Assembly (NCBI GenBank): GCA_000526435.1
Contig: JAGB01000002.1
Span: forward strand, 868,001-932,000
Source: Caldicoprobacter oshimai DSM 21659
GTDB taxonomy: Bacteria > Bacillota > Clostridia > Caldicoprobacterales > Caldicoprobacteraceae
Direction: 5' to 3'
Length of the DNA stretch: 64,000 nucleotides
Made by a program: the position numbers and the translations under genes. The notes beneath the pieces are model-generated. The model was not told the DNA's origin and searched no databases. It saw only the letters and a list, made by a program, of their open reading frames with translations. Positions 1 to 8,116 of the stretch are shown here, one piece after another (position 1 is the stretch's first letter; the number at the start of each line of letters is the position of its first letter).

Positions 1-89
1 CTATAGATATAGATAACAAATACTTACGGTATTCTAATGATCTGGATAAAATAAAACAAGCCTTAGCCGATTCTTTCCCTGTCACTTAG
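1..89 (+). CDS. C-terminal fragment of an unidentified protein cut by the window start
   Basis: An open frame enters from the left edge (codons from position 3) and stops at TAG 87-89, giving 28 visible residues that end KQALADSFPVT. The charged helical ending is reminiscent of the tail of a tyrosine recombinase or another element-encoded protein, but too little is visible to name it. It converges tail to tail with the gene at 82-525, overlapping by 8 bases, and lies near a serine recombinase, so it may belong to the same integrated element. That assignment is inference. Confidence 0.35.
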   Translation, partial: IDIDNKYLRYSNDLDKIKQALADSFPVT

Positions 90-525
90 ATTTGCCAGAG
101 TAATAGCTTACTTTATACAAGTAATAGGCGCTTAGAAAGGTTTCGGAAATGCCTATTACAAAAAAGATACTATATGCCGTGCTGCAAACATTGAATAAAC
201 CTAAGAGCATCGAGATTAAAAGAGCGAATATACCTATTATCATTGCTCTGAAAATGATCTTCATATAGCCAATTGAATTTAGCGTTTGAGTAAATTTATT
301 GTTTGGCAATGTTAACATGATCCCAATGGAAGTAAAAAGAAATCCTGCCAAAACACCGGAAATGTTAATCATATTAGACTTAAATTCTTTATCAAAATCA
401 ACTTTAACATAATTTGTCAACAAAGCAAAAACCATTAATCCAAAAAGGGGGGCATAAACATATGCAAACTCTATTAAATGTTCCTTTATTCCTTCTTTTG
501 CATTGTACAACCTATGAAACATCAT
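82..525 (-). CDS. hypothetical membrane protein
   Basis: I do not recognise a family. The protein has 147 residues when started at the ATG at 525, which has a good AGGAGG site 8 bases upstream; an open extension to 603 lacks a site. Four hydrophobic segments are visible, near residues 20-40, 55-75, 88-112 and 117-138, so this is probably a small polytopic inner-membrane protein with a short basic tail (YYSGKSK). It lies between a broken reading frame and a divergently oriented serine recombinase, so it may be cargo of an integrated element. No enzyme motif is visible. Confidence 0.6.
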   Translation of the reverse strand: MMFHRLYNAKEGIKEHLIEFAYVYAPLFGLMVFALLTNYVKVDFDKEFKSNMINISGVLAGFLFTSIGIMLTLPNNKFTQTLNSIGYMKIIFRAMIIGIFALLISMLLGLFNVCSTAYSIFFVIGISETFLSAYYLYKVSYYSGKSK

Positions 526-692
526 TGGCCTTTCCTCCTCTCTAGATATATAATAACACAATAATACTTGCTTTACTACGCCTTTTTGTAAAAAAACGAA
601 CATTTGTTCTGTTTCATACCTTTAAACAACCATAAAAAAACGATGTGGAACAAATAATAACGTAAAAACAAATTAAGGGAGTGAAGACACAA

Positions 693-2228
693 ATGAAAGT
701 AGCTGCCTATGCAAGGTATTCGTCCGAAAATCAACGCGAAGAATCCATCGAAGCACAATTGGCCGCGATAGAGGAATTTTGCCAGAAGGAAGGCCACGTC
801 ATCGTTGCTACTTACATTGATAGGGCCATGTCAGCTACTACAGACAACCGTCCTGAATTTCTCCGGATGATAAACGATGCAAAAAATGGCATATTTGAGG
901 CCGTCATCGTGCATAAGCTGGATAGGTTTGCTAGGAATCGTTATGACAGTGCAATTTATAAGCGGGAATTAAAAAAGGCTGGTGTCATCCTACTGTCCGT
1001 AACAGAAAGGCTAGATGACAGCCCGGAGAGCATTATCTTAGAATCCGTTCTTGAAGGTATGGCCGAATACTATTCTAAAAACTTGGCCCGGGAGGTTATG
1101 AAGGGCCTTCTGGAAAACGCAAAAGAAGCGAAATATAACGGCGGCATTCCGCCGCTGGGTTACGACGTGGACCCTGCAACGCAGAAATATGTTATCAACG
1201 AAGAAGAGGCAAAAGCCGTGCGGCTTATCTTTGATATGTACTTGAGTGGCCAATCCTATAAAGAAATTATAGCTGAGCTAAACAAGCGAGGCTACCGTAC
1301 CAAATTGGGCAGGCCATTCGGCAAGAATAGTCTTCATGATTTACTCCGAAACCCCATATATGCTGGATACTATGTTTACGGTAGAGGAAAGAAAGCTAAG
1401 GACAGGAACAATCTTCGTGAAGATAGAATAGTGATTCCTGATGCTATTCCGGCCATCATCACAAAAGATGAGCACGAAAGGGTGATGGAGAAAATGAAAG
1501 AAAATCGCAGAAGATCCGGCCAATACAAGGCAAAGCGTGAGTATATTTTCTCTGGCCTAGTTGAATGTGCACATTGCGGCGGTAGTCTCATCGGCAATTG
1601 CGCCAAGGGCCATCTATACTATGTTTGCAATCGAAAGAAACGCGTGGGAGACTGCCCTGGTGTATCTATATCACAATCCGAGCTTGAAAAGAAAGTCTTT
1701 GGCCATATTATGAATACTCTTTTTTCTGAGGACAATATGCAAAAACTGGCGCATGAAATATATTCCATACTCCAGGAAAAACTCGATGGATATAACGAAA
1801 AGATAACAGAAATAGAAAAGCAAATCCGAAAACTAGAGAAAGAAAGAGAAAATCTCATAGAGGCTATTGCAGCGGGAATTCCGCTTGCTGGTTTAAAGAA
1901 GAAAGCGGAGGAAATCGAAGAAAAAATACAATACTGGCAGAACGAAATGAACAGAATGCCTAGCCGTCAGGAATTAAACATGTCAGAAGAGCAAATATTA
2001 CAGTTTCTAAGGGAGAGAAACGAAAAAGTTTTGAATTCCGAAGACAAGAAAGCAATCGCTAAAGAGTACGTTCAAAAAATAAAAGTCTATGACGATAAGG
2101 TAGAAATTTCTTTCAATCTACCTGTCATAGACCCAACAACTCCCAACAAGGTTGGGTTTTACATGGTGGAGCTAAGGGGATTCGAACCCCTGGCCTCAAC
2201 ACTGCCAGTGTTGCGCTCTCCCAACTGA
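693..2228 (+). CDS. large serine recombinase (site-specific integrase/resolvase family)
   Basis: The product is a large serine recombinase that would integrate or excise a mobile element by double-strand exchange. The resolvase domain is at the N-terminus (YARYSSENQ, catalytic Ser about residue 10, then the LDRFAR motif). A recombinase domain follows, then a zinc ribbon with CAHCGGS and two later cysteines, then a long charged coiled coil (about residues 360-425). I chose ATG 693 because AAGGGAG lies 11 bases upstream; GTG 681 overlaps that site. The frame has no stop before a rho-independent hairpin at 2142-2160 and continues into the antisense of tRNA-Ala, so the last 21 or so residues (from MVELRGFEP) are antisense-tRNA sequence. 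This suggests that the element is integrated at the tRNA 3' end. Confidence 0.9.
   Translation: MKVAAYARYSSENQREESIEAQLAAIEEFCQKEGHVIVATYIDRAMSATTDNRPEFLRMINDAKNGIFEAVIVHKLDRFARNRYDSAIYKRELKKAGVILLSVTERLDDSPESIILESVLEGMAEYYSKNLAREVMKGLLENAKEAKYNGGIPPLGYDVDPATQKYVINEEEAKAVRLIFDMYLSGQSYKEIIAELNKRGYRTKLGRPFGKNSLHDLLRNPIYAGYYVYGRGKKAKDRNNLREDRIVIPDAIPAIITKDEHERVMEKMKENRRRSGQYKAKREYIFSGLVECAHCGGSLIGNCAKGHLYYVCNRKKRVGDCPGVSISQSELEKKVFGHIMNTLFSEDNMQKLAHEIYSILQEKLDGYNEKITEIEKQIRKLEKERENLIEAIAAGIPLAGLKKKAEEIEEKIQYWQNEMNRMPSRQELNMSEEQILQFLRERNEKVLNSEDKKAIAKEYVQKIKVYDDKVEISFNLPVIDPTTPNKVGFYMVELRGFEPLASTLPVLRSPN
2142..2160 (+). terminator. rho-independent terminator inside the recombinase 3' end
   Basis: CCCAAC, AAG loop, GTTGGG, then TTTT. 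It reads in the recombinase direction but lies upstream of the first in-frame stop, so it is inside the nominal coding frame. It would shield the tRNA from antisense transcription. Confidence 0.6.
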
Positions 2229-2239
2229 GCTATAGCCCC
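2164..2239 (-). tRNA. tRNA-Ala (anticodon GGC)
   Basis: A 76-base cloverleaf with encoded CCA. The anticodon stem CAACA/TGTTG encloses the loop CTGGCAG, giving anticodon GGC. The acceptor stem GGGGCTA/TAGCTCC contains the G3:U70 wobble pair that identifies alanine tRNAs. The T-loop is GGTTCGAATCC. Its 3' end abuts, antisense, the serine recombinase frame. Confidence 0.97.
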
Positions 2240-2271
2240 ACGATATGGACTTGTGTCAACTAGCGAGTTAT

Positions 2272-2300
2272 ATTATAACCCAATACAGCCGTTTTGTAAA
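2272..2300 (-). promoter_or_regulatory. sigma-A promoter of tRNA-Ala
   Basis: On the minus strand the -35 TTTACA (2300-2295) and the -10 TATAAT (2277-2272) are separated by exactly 17 bases, about 33 bases upstream of the tRNA 5' end. Confidence 0.7.
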
Positions 2301-2318
2301 GTAGAAATTTTTACTTTC

Positions 2319-2353
2319 CCTGGCTGCTTGAAATCAATATCCAAGCAGCCAGG
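2319..2353. repeat. 12-bp inverted repeat between tRNA-Ala and proS
   Basis: CCTGGCTGCTTG and CAAGCAGCCAGG flank an 11-base loop. There is no clear T-run on either side, so terminator function for proS is possible but unproven. Nothing else is evident between 2301 and 2466. Confidence 0.5.
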
Positions 2354-2466
2354 AAAGCCATCTTACAATACTTCGCGTTCCTTATTTCCCAAATCATGCC
2401 ACAAAACAAACCCCATAGCCCATTCCATCATTCTGTAAAAATACCTTCACCATTTTCATCGCAGGT

Positions 2467-3912
2467 TTAGTATGCCCTAGCAAAGTACACCATATGTTTG
2501 GCTAGGCGTCCGCAATAAACGCAGTGGTCATCTATATGCTCCTGTTCGAAAGGTATGCATCGCGTAGTAGCTCCGGTTTCGGCTTTTATATTATCCTCGC
2601 ACTCCCTCTCGCCGCACCACATGGCCTTGACAAAGCCCTTCTTTACCTCTATAGCCTCTTTAAACTCATCAAAATTGCGTGCCACATGGGTAAAATTCTC
2701 TCGCATCTTCAAGGCCTTGTCGTATATTCCCTTATGCACCTCGACAAGCATATGGTTTATGGCCTGCACAACGTTATCCATGGGTACAGCCACCTTCTCA
2801 AAGTTGTCGCGGCGCACCAGTACCACCTGGTTTTTCTCTATGTCCTTGGGCCCTATCTCAAGGCGCACCGGCACTCCTTTGAGCTCCCACTCGTTGAACT
2901 TCCAGCCAGGCGTCTGCGTATCCCTATCGTCGATTTCTACGCGAATGCCGGCATCGGCAATCTGCCTGTATACCTCTCTGGCTTTGTCCAGCACGCCCTC
3001 TTTGTGAATGGCAATGGGCACGATGATCACCTGTACAGGAGCAACCTTAGGAGGCAATACCAGACCGCGCTCATCTCCGTGTACCATTATTATAGCGCCT
3101 ATCAGCCGTGTGGATACGCCCCATGAAGTCTGCCATGCGTATTTGAGCTGACCATCCTTATCTAAATACTGAATATCAAACACCTTGGCAAAATGCTGGC
3201 CCAAATTGTGCGACGTCCCCGCTTGAAGCGCTTTGCCGTCCTGCATCATGGCCTCCATGGTATAAGTGCGCAAAGCGCCGGCAAACTTCTCCTTCTCGGA
3301 CTTACGGCCGACAACGACAGGGATAGCCAGCACATTTTCGGCAAACTCCTTGTATATGCCCAAAATCTTCAGCGTCTCCTCTTCGGCCTCCTCTTCGGTG
3401 GCATGTACCGTATGGCCCTCCTGCCACAGGAACTCGGCAGTCCTCAAAAAAGGCCTGGTTGACTTTTCCCAGCGCACCACGTTGCACCACTGGTTGTACA
3501 GTATGGGCAGGTCCCTGTAAGATTGCACCCATTTGGCGTACATTGCACATATTATGGTCTCAGATGTTGGCCTGACCACCAAAGGCTCGGCCAGCTCTTC
3601 GCTTCCGCCACGGGTAACCCAGGCCACCTCAGGCGCAAACCCTTCTACATGTTCGGCCTCCTTGCGCAAAAGGCTCTCGGGTATGAACAGAGGGAAGTAT
3701 GCGTTTTTATGGCCTGTGGCCTTAAACCGTGCGTCCAGCTCCTTTTGGATGTTCTCCCATATGGCATATCCATATGGCTTGATTACCATGCAGCCCTTTA
3801 CGGGAGCATAATCGACCAGGTCCGCCTTTAAAATCACATCGGTATACCACTGAGAAAAGTCCTCTTCTTTAGGAGTTATATGGGTAACAAACTCCTGTTG
3901 CTTTTTTTCCAT
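2467..3912 (-). CDS. proS: prolyl-tRNA synthetase, archaeal/eukaryotic-type (short form)
   Basis: The enzyme charges tRNA-Pro with proline in the cytoplasm. The protein has 481 residues, matching the short archaeal/eukaryotic-like ProRS and not the roughly 570-residue bacterial form with an editing insertion. Visible motifs are the class II motif 2 region ([11 protein letters not shown]...[16 protein letters not shown]), motif 3 ([10 protein letters not shown]), and a C-terminal zinc-binding-like domain with CGERECE and CVYCGR, ending in the characteristic terminal Tyr. I chose ATG 3912, preceded by AAAGGAG; an in-frame start at 3930 has no site. It is expressed alone from the promoter at 3977-4005. 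Confidence 0.96.
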   Translation of the reverse strand: MEKKQQEFVTHITPKEEDFSQWYTDVILKADLVDYAPVKGCMVIKPYGYAIWENIQKELDARFKATGHKNAYFPLFIPESLLRKEAEHVEGFAPEVAWVTRGGSEELAEPLVVRPTSETIICAMYAKWVQSYRDLPILYNQWCNVVRWEKSTRPFLRTAEFLWQEGHTVHATEEEAEEETLKILGIYKEFAENVLAIPVVVGRKSEKEKFAGALRTYTMEAMMQDGKALQAGTSHNLGQHFAKVFDIQYLDKDGQLKYAWQTSWGVSTRLIGAIIMVHGDERGLVLPPKVAPVQVIIVPIAIHKEGVLDKAREVYRQIADAGIRVEIDDRDTQTPGWKFNEWELKGVPVRLEIGPKDIEKNQVVLVRRDNFEKVAVPMDNVVQAINHMLVEVHKGIYDKALKMRENFTHVARNFDEFKEAIEVKKGFVKAMWCGERECEDNIKAETGATTRCIPFEQEHIDDHCVYCGRLAKHMVYFARAY

Positions 3913-3976
3913 ACACCAAGCTCCTTTCACAAAACACGCGATGTTTACAACAATTCCCTCGGTTTCTTATTTAGGT

Positions 3977-4005
3977 ATTTTAGCATCAGCAGTATATATT
4001 TTCAA
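3977..4005 (-). promoter_or_regulatory. sigma-A promoter of proS
   Basis: On the minus strand the -35 TTTGAA-type hexamer TTGAAA (4005-4000) and the -10 TAAAAT (3982-3977) are 17 bases apart. An 11-bp perfect inverted repeat flanks it (TTTAGGTATTT at 3970-3980 and AAATACCTAAA at 4051-4061); the copy at 3970-3980 overlaps the -10 hexamer. Confidence 0.65.
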
Positions 4006-4075
4006 CTATATTTGCTGGATTGCAGCCAAAAACGCTCCAATTTTTTAACTAAATACCTAAACCTACTGCCTTGCT

Positions 4076-5065
4076 TCAATAGCTGCGCTCGGTGAGCCCA
4101 TCTAAAAGATTCTCCAGCGCCGCTTTGGCTGGAATAGGCGCAAGGCCATCAATAAATGTGCTGGCACGCTTTAAATAGCTTCTGGCCATATTTCTGCTGT
4201 ATTCAATACCCCCACTTGCATGTACCAGCTCAATCACCCGTTCCACATCTTCCGGAACATAGCTTTCTTTATCCAAAATCTTTATAACCTCGTCTCTATA
4301 GGATGAGTTGATGGCATATATCAAGGGCAGAGTATACACCCCTTGAACGAAATCGCTTCCCACCGGCTTGCCCGTCTTAGCAGGGTCACCTGTGAAATCC
4401 AGCAGGTCATCGGTAATTTGAAATGCCATGCCAAAGTTAAATCCAAACTCCCTCAAACACCGCACAACCTTTGACGGGCACTCGCTTTCATGCGCTCCAA
4501 TATAACAGCTCAGGGCAAACAGCAGCGCCGTCTTGCGCCCTATCCTTTTTAGGTATTGCCTCACGGTGACGTGTTTGTCATACCTTGATTGGTACTGTGC
4601 AATCTCACCCTCACAAATGGCTTTAACCACCTTGGATAAGCCCCGCATGTTTTCGAAGGTAGTGTTGTGAGCAAGCAGCAAAAAGGTTTTAGCAAACAAA
4701 AAATCGCCCGTGAAGACGGCTACGTCTTTCCCCCACCGTGACTGAACCGTTGGTCTGCCCCTTCGTATTTTAGACTCATCGATTATATCATCATGGACCA
4801 GGGTGGCCATGTGTAGTATCTCAACAGCCGCCGCTAAAGGGATAAGCTTTTTCCGGTCATATTTGCCAAACTTGCCCGACAATAACACCAGTGCAGGGCG
4901 AAGCCTTTTACCGCCAGCCTCCAGCAATTCCTTCAAAGCCGCTTCTAACACCTTTTGCTTGGACGACAGGGTGGTTTTAATGTGTTCATCAACCCTTTTA
5001 AGCTCCTCCCCTATTATATCGACATAGCTCACCGCTAACCTGTTGCTTTGACTCTTCATCAACAA
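4076..5065 (-). CDS. trans-isoprenyl diphosphate synthase (DmkB/HepT-like)
   Basis: This class of enzyme chain-elongates isopentenyl diphosphate to the prenyl tail of quinones. Both aspartate-rich motifs are visible: LVHDDIID (first) and FQITDDLLDFTGD (second), with GGKRLRP near residue 53. The length of 329 residues is normal. The start is probably TTG 5065 (AAGGGG 8 bases upstream), or the ATG two codons later. It lies 4 bases after the EetB-like gene, so it is translated as the last gene of the ApbE-EetA-EetB unit. In Listeria the equivalent synthase, DmkB, makes the demethylmenaquinone tail for extracellular electron transfer. The role here is inferred from context. Confidence 0.88.
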   Translation of the reverse strand: MLMKSQSNRLAVSYVDIIGEELKRVDEHIKTTLSSKQKVLEAALKELLEAGGKRLRPALVLLSGKFGKYDRKKLIPLAAAVEILHMATLVHDDIIDESKIRRGRPTVQSRWGKDVAVFTGDFLFAKTFLLLAHNTTFENMRGLSKVVKAICEGEIAQYQSRYDKHVTVRQYLKRIGRKTALLFALSCYIGAHESECPSKVVRCLREFGFNFGMAFQITDDLLDFTGDPAKTGKPVGSDFVQGVYTLPLIYAINSSYRDEVIKILDKESYVPEDVERVIELVHASGGIEYSRNMARSYLKRASTFIDGLAPIPAKAALENLLDGLTERSY

Positions 5066-5069
5066 CCGT

Positions 5070-5588
5070 TTAACCCCTTTCCCATTTAAACCACTTTTGG
5101 TCTTCTAAATATCTAATGATATACTTGGATACCAAGCCTATGAAAAATCCGGTGCCCACAGCCGCAATGGTCAAAACCGGTAAATATGTAAACAATATAC
5201 CTACCGTTCCAAACAGTAACGAAGCCACCACCAGCTGCCCTATATTATGGAATATAGCTCCGGCCGTGCTAATGCCCATCATACTGAAATACGCCTTCCA
5301 CCTGAAGTATAACCCTGCCATTACCAAACAGCTTAAAATACCGCCCGCAAGGCTGTAAAGCATTGCAGTAACGCTGCCTGCAAGGAGCGAACCCAATACC
5401 GAACGAACTATAACTACCACTAACGCCTCCTTAAAGCCAAAGAGCGCTAGAGAGACCAGCGTCATGATATTAGCCAGCCCCAGCTTCATCCCTGGGGCCA
5501 CAACCGGCATAAAACCCTCTATCAGATGCAAAACCAAAGCCTGTGAAGTGATAAGCGCCAACATGACCATCTTTCTGACTCTGTTCAT
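5070..5588 (-). CDS. eetB: Gx transporter family membrane protein (EetB-like)
   Basis: This is a small membrane protein of the Gx-transporter family, often annotated as heptaprenyl diphosphate synthase component I, of about 172 residues. Five or six hydrophobic segments fill its length, and the N-terminal TSQALVLHLIEGFMP and APGMKLGLANIMTL motifs are typical of the family. The ATG at 5588 follows AGGAGAAAGTTT; the frame opens upstream to 5603 without a better site. It lies between the EetA-like and prenyl synthase genes, the arrangement seen in EET loci, where EetA/EetB are thought to pass electrons from quinol to extracytosolic flavoproteins. Confidence 0.8.
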   Translation of the reverse strand: MNRVRKMVMLALITSQALVLHLIEGFMPVVAPGMKLGLANIMTLVSLALFGFKEALVVVIVRSVLGSLLAGSVTAMLYSLAGGILSCLVMAGLYFRWKAYFSMMGISTAGAIFHNIGQLVVASLLFGTVGILFTYLPVLTIAAVGTGFFIGLVSKYIIRYLEDQKWFKWERG

Positions 5589-5599
5589 AAACTTTCTCC

Positions 5600-5998
5600 T
5601 CAAGATGCAATATCATCTACATCAGGCGTTTCTCCCTGGCCGGCCGTTATCTTTACAACCACCCTATGAGGCAGGCACACTATAGCTTGACCGGCAAAAC
5701 GGATAGGACCTGACTTTACGCAAACTTGATCAGGACAGTTGGCTTCTTTTATTCTTACCTCTTCATATGTTATCAATACAATATTGTATTGACCGTCCCC
5801 TGCATCCACGCGGAATTCCACAGGAGCCATATCTTTATATATACGGCAGGAATATACCTCTTTGCCCTTTACTTCAATCACCACATTCTTATCGCTGCTT
5901 TCAGTCCCCATCACATACATGCCTAACAAGCCCACCACGATTAACGCCGCTGCAAAGAAGTATACCACCAAATCCCCTACTTTTATCGGCATCCTCAT
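5600..5998 (-). CDS. eetA: NusG domain II-containing membrane-anchored protein (EetA-like)
   Basis: The protein has 132 residues, with one N-terminal membrane anchor (about residues 11-30) and an extracytosolic NusG-II-type beta domain. That domain holds conserved cysteines in NCPDQVC and in IVCLPHRV, the family hallmark. Start ATG 5998 overlaps the ApbE stop by four bases (ATGA), so translation is coupled. This family accompanies ApbE and Gx-transporter genes and in Listeria is called EetA, part of flavin-based extracellular electron transfer. It is not the transcription factor NusG. Confidence 0.8.
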   Translation of the reverse strand: MRMPIKVGDLVVYFFAAALIVVGLLGMYVMGTESSDKNVVIEVKGKEVYSCRIYKDMAPVEFRVDAGDGQYNIVLITYEEVRIKEANCPDQVCVKSGPIRFAGQAIVCLPHRVVVKITAGQGETPDVDDIAS

Positions 5999-7053
5999 GG
6001 CTGAAGCTCGTACTCCTTATCGGTCACAATCAGCTTCCCCTGCAACCCCCTTGAGGTATATATTTTCTTATCAAATGTGATGGCCAGGGCCTCTATGCCC
6101 TCCATCTTATCAACCAGCTCAAGCCCTTTTTTAGCCCCCATGACAAATACAGTCGTGGACAGTGCATCGGCATCAATGGAGTTTGGAGCAACCACCGTTG
6201 TAGCCATAAGCCCGCTGTTTGCAGGGTAGCCAGTCGAAGGGTCAAATATGTGATGGTACCTCTTTCCTGTTTTCTGGTAGATATCCACGATGTAGCGCTC
6301 ATAATCCCCCGAGCTGACAACGCTTCCGTCCACCACTTCTACAACGGCAATATGACGCCGTGCCCCTTCAGCTCTGGGGTCCTGTATGCCTATTCGCCAG
6401 GGCTGACCATTGGGCTTGCCGCCCATGGCCACCATATTCCCCCCCATGTTTATAAGGGCGTGTACCACGCCTTCTTCTCTTAAAATCCTGGCCACTTCAT
6501 CGGCGGCATATCCCTTGGCAATGGCCCCCAAGTCTATGCCCATGCCCGGCTTTTTGAGGTAAACGGTCTTCTCGTCCTCGTCGAGCACAACATTGCGATA
6601 GTCCACAAAGCGCAGCTTATCGCGTATCTCAGCATCTGAGGGCACACGAGGATGCTCAGATGTGATCCCCCACAGCTTTACGATGGGATATATGGTTATG
6701 TCAAAGGCTCCATTGGATATTTCGGCATATTCCAATGCCTTTTTTATGACTTCAAAGGTATCATCGTGCACCTTCACTGGCTGCTTGCCGGCATTGCTGT
6801 TTATACGGCTCACGTCGCTGTCCGGTATAGTAACGCTCATGCGGTTCTCTATCTCTTCAATTCGCCTTATAGCCTTATCCAGAATATCGGGCCCTTCTTT
6901 GCCCGCATATATACGTATATTGACCCACGTATCGAGGGCAAATATATCCTTGCGGTACTCTTGAAGCCCTCTCGTCCGTGCGCAACTCTGCAAAGCCACG
7001 CTCGCCAAAAAAATTATTATGATTAAAGCACAAATCCTTTGATACCCTTTCAA
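5995..7053 (-). CDS. apbE: FAD:protein FMN transferase lipoprotein (ApbE/FmnB family)
   Basis: ApbE family enzymes transfer FMN from FAD onto a Thr/Ser of partner flavoproteins on the outer face of the membrane. The fold is shown by TWVNIRIYAG, GAFDITIYPIVKLWG, DLGAIAKGYAAD, NMGGNMVAMGG, and the C-terminal GLMATTVVAPNSIDADALSTTVFVMG metal and active-site region. I chose TTG 7053, preceded by GGGGG 7 bases upstream. It gives a compact lipoprotein signal (KGYQRICALIIII...VALQSC) and 352 residues. The frame extends to 7179 without a signal peptide. Its likely substrate is the lipoprotein encoded just upstream, which carries the flavinylation motif. The terminator at 7204-7231 lies between them. 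Confidence 0.92.
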   Translation of the reverse strand: MKGYQRICALIIIIFLASVALQSCARTRGLQEYRKDIFALDTWVNIRIYAGKEGPDILDKAIRRIEEIENRMSVTIPDSDVSRINSNAGKQPVKVHDDTFEVIKKALEYAEISNGAFDITIYPIVKLWGITSEHPRVPSDAEIRDKLRFVDYRNVVLDEDEKTVYLKKPGMGIDLGAIAKGYAADEVARILREEGVVHALINMGGNMVAMGGKPNGQPWRIGIQDPRAEGARRHIAVVEVVDGSVVSSGDYERYIVDIYQKTGKRYHHIFDPSTGYPANSGLMATTVVAPNSIDADALSTTVFVMGAKKGLELVDKMEGIEALAITFDKKIYTSRGLQGKLIVTDKEYELQP

Positions 7054-7203
7054 ATGTAAACCCCCATCTCTCCATGTTGATTTGGATGTAACATCCATCC
7101 AGTGTAGCCTTTTAAATGCGCTTTTTCTGCATACTAGTTCAACATAAAATATAATACCATCTGATACCCTTTCTGACAAGCTTTCGAAAACTTATCATTA
7201 AAT

Positions 7204-7231
7204 AAAAGACCTGTCTTGCGACAGGTCTTTT
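7204..7231 (-). terminator. terminator between the PplA-like and ApbE genes
   Basis: The 12-bp stem AAAAGACCTGTC/GACAGGTCTTTT has a TTGC loop and a T-rich tail on both strands. It probably gives the lipoprotein gene higher expression than the downstream apbE-eet genes. Confidence 0.85.
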
Positions 7232-7240
7232 ATCTAAATT

Positions 7241-7771
7241 TTACTTGCTCTGTGCTTCCTTCAGAGCTTCTTTGGCTAATGTCTTGAATTTCTCCGTTGT
7301 TCCAGTGGCACCGGTGTAAGTATCAACAGCATCGGGATCCTGCTTCTCGACAAGGTCTTTCTTCAATGTCTCATAGGCATCCAACAGGTCTACATTCTTT
7401 TGTTCCTTGAATCTCTTATGATACTCTGTATCCTCGCTCTTCTTTTTGCCTTCCTGATTTACCTCATCATAATTTACTTCGGTAATTTTGCCGCCTTCAA
7501 CCTTTATTTCAATCTGTCCTTTCCAACCATGATCATCGAACTCTGGCTCCTCAGCCTTATATGTTCCATCTTTGTAAGCAGCAGTTTCAGCTCCCTTTTC
7601 ATCGGCGTCTTCCTGTTCCTGATCACCAGTAGCTCCCTGTTCTTCAGTCGCGGAATCATTAGGAGCTGCCTGTTCTTTTTCATTGGAATCATTAGCGGTG
7701 CCACCACCACAGGCTGTTAACAGAGCAATAGTTAACAGCACTATCAATCCCATGCTAAGTAACTTTTTCAT
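7241..7771 (-). CDS. FMN-binding lipoprotein (PplA-like)
   Basis: A 176-residue secreted lipoprotein with signal MKKLLSMGLIVLLTIALLTAC, lipobox LTAC and mature N-terminal Cys. An acidic low-complexity linker (residues about 25-68) is followed by one FMN-binding domain with the ApbE flavinylation motif DTYTGAT near residues 150-156. The last Thr is the predicted covalent FMN site. ATG 7771 has AGGAGG 10 bases upstream. Listeria PplA is the equivalent extracellular electron shuttle protein and has two such domains; only one is present here. It has its own promoter at 7822-7850. Confidence 0.88.
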   Translation of the reverse strand: MKKLLSMGLIVLLTIALLTACGGGTANDSNEKEQAAPNDSATEEQGATGDQEQEDADEKGAETAAYKDGTYKAEEPEFDDHGWKGQIEIKVEGGKITEVNYDEVNQEGKKKSEDTEYHKRFKEQKNVDLLDAYETLKKDLVEKQDPDAVDTYTGATGTTEKFKTLAKEALKEAQSK

Positions 7772-7821
7772 TGTAGACACTCCTCCTTTTCTTTTTTGTT
7801 GTTATTTTTTAGGCATTGTCT

Positions 7822-7850
7822 ATTCTATCTTAAAACATAAATATATTCAA
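7822..7850 (-). promoter_or_regulatory. sigma-A promoter of the PplA-like gene
   Basis: On the minus strand the -35 TTGAAT (7850-7845) and -10 TAGAAT (7827-7822) are separated by 17 bases. Confidence 0.6.
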
Positions 7851-8004
7851 TGCTTTTATCGGTTTATTCTCTCCAATTTTTTCAATAATAGAGATTATAA
7901 ACGCGATTTTGCTTGCCTTAATACAAATCTCCCTCCATTTTCTTTGATTTTAACCATTATTGTACATATATTGTGCATATGCTCGTTAAAATTATATCTT
8001 TCAC

Positions 8005-8033
8005 TTGATAAATTTATGTCTTTTAAGTATTTA
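8005..8033 (+). promoter_or_regulatory. candidate promoter of the NDH-2 gene in a 345-bp divergent intergenic region
   Basis: TTGATA (8005-8010) is followed after 17 bases by TATTTA (8028-8033); TATATG and TAAAAT hexamers slightly downstream are alternatives. The rest of 7851-8116 is AT-rich and holds no ORF. Imperfect ATTGTACATAT and ATTGTGCATAT strings near 7960-7981 could be operator half-sites, but I cannot assign a regulator. Confidence 0.35.
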
Positions 8034-8116
8034 GATTATATGTTAAAATTTAATAAGCGTTAATCTTCTAACACTTTTCTACAGACAACCTGTATAACTC
8101 AAAGGAGGTAGATATA

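Noticed and set aside
5600-5998. Annotation of the NusG-II protein as a transcription elongation factor
   Set aside because: It lacks the NGN and KOW domains, has a membrane anchor and carries conserved cysteines; it is an EetA-type protein.
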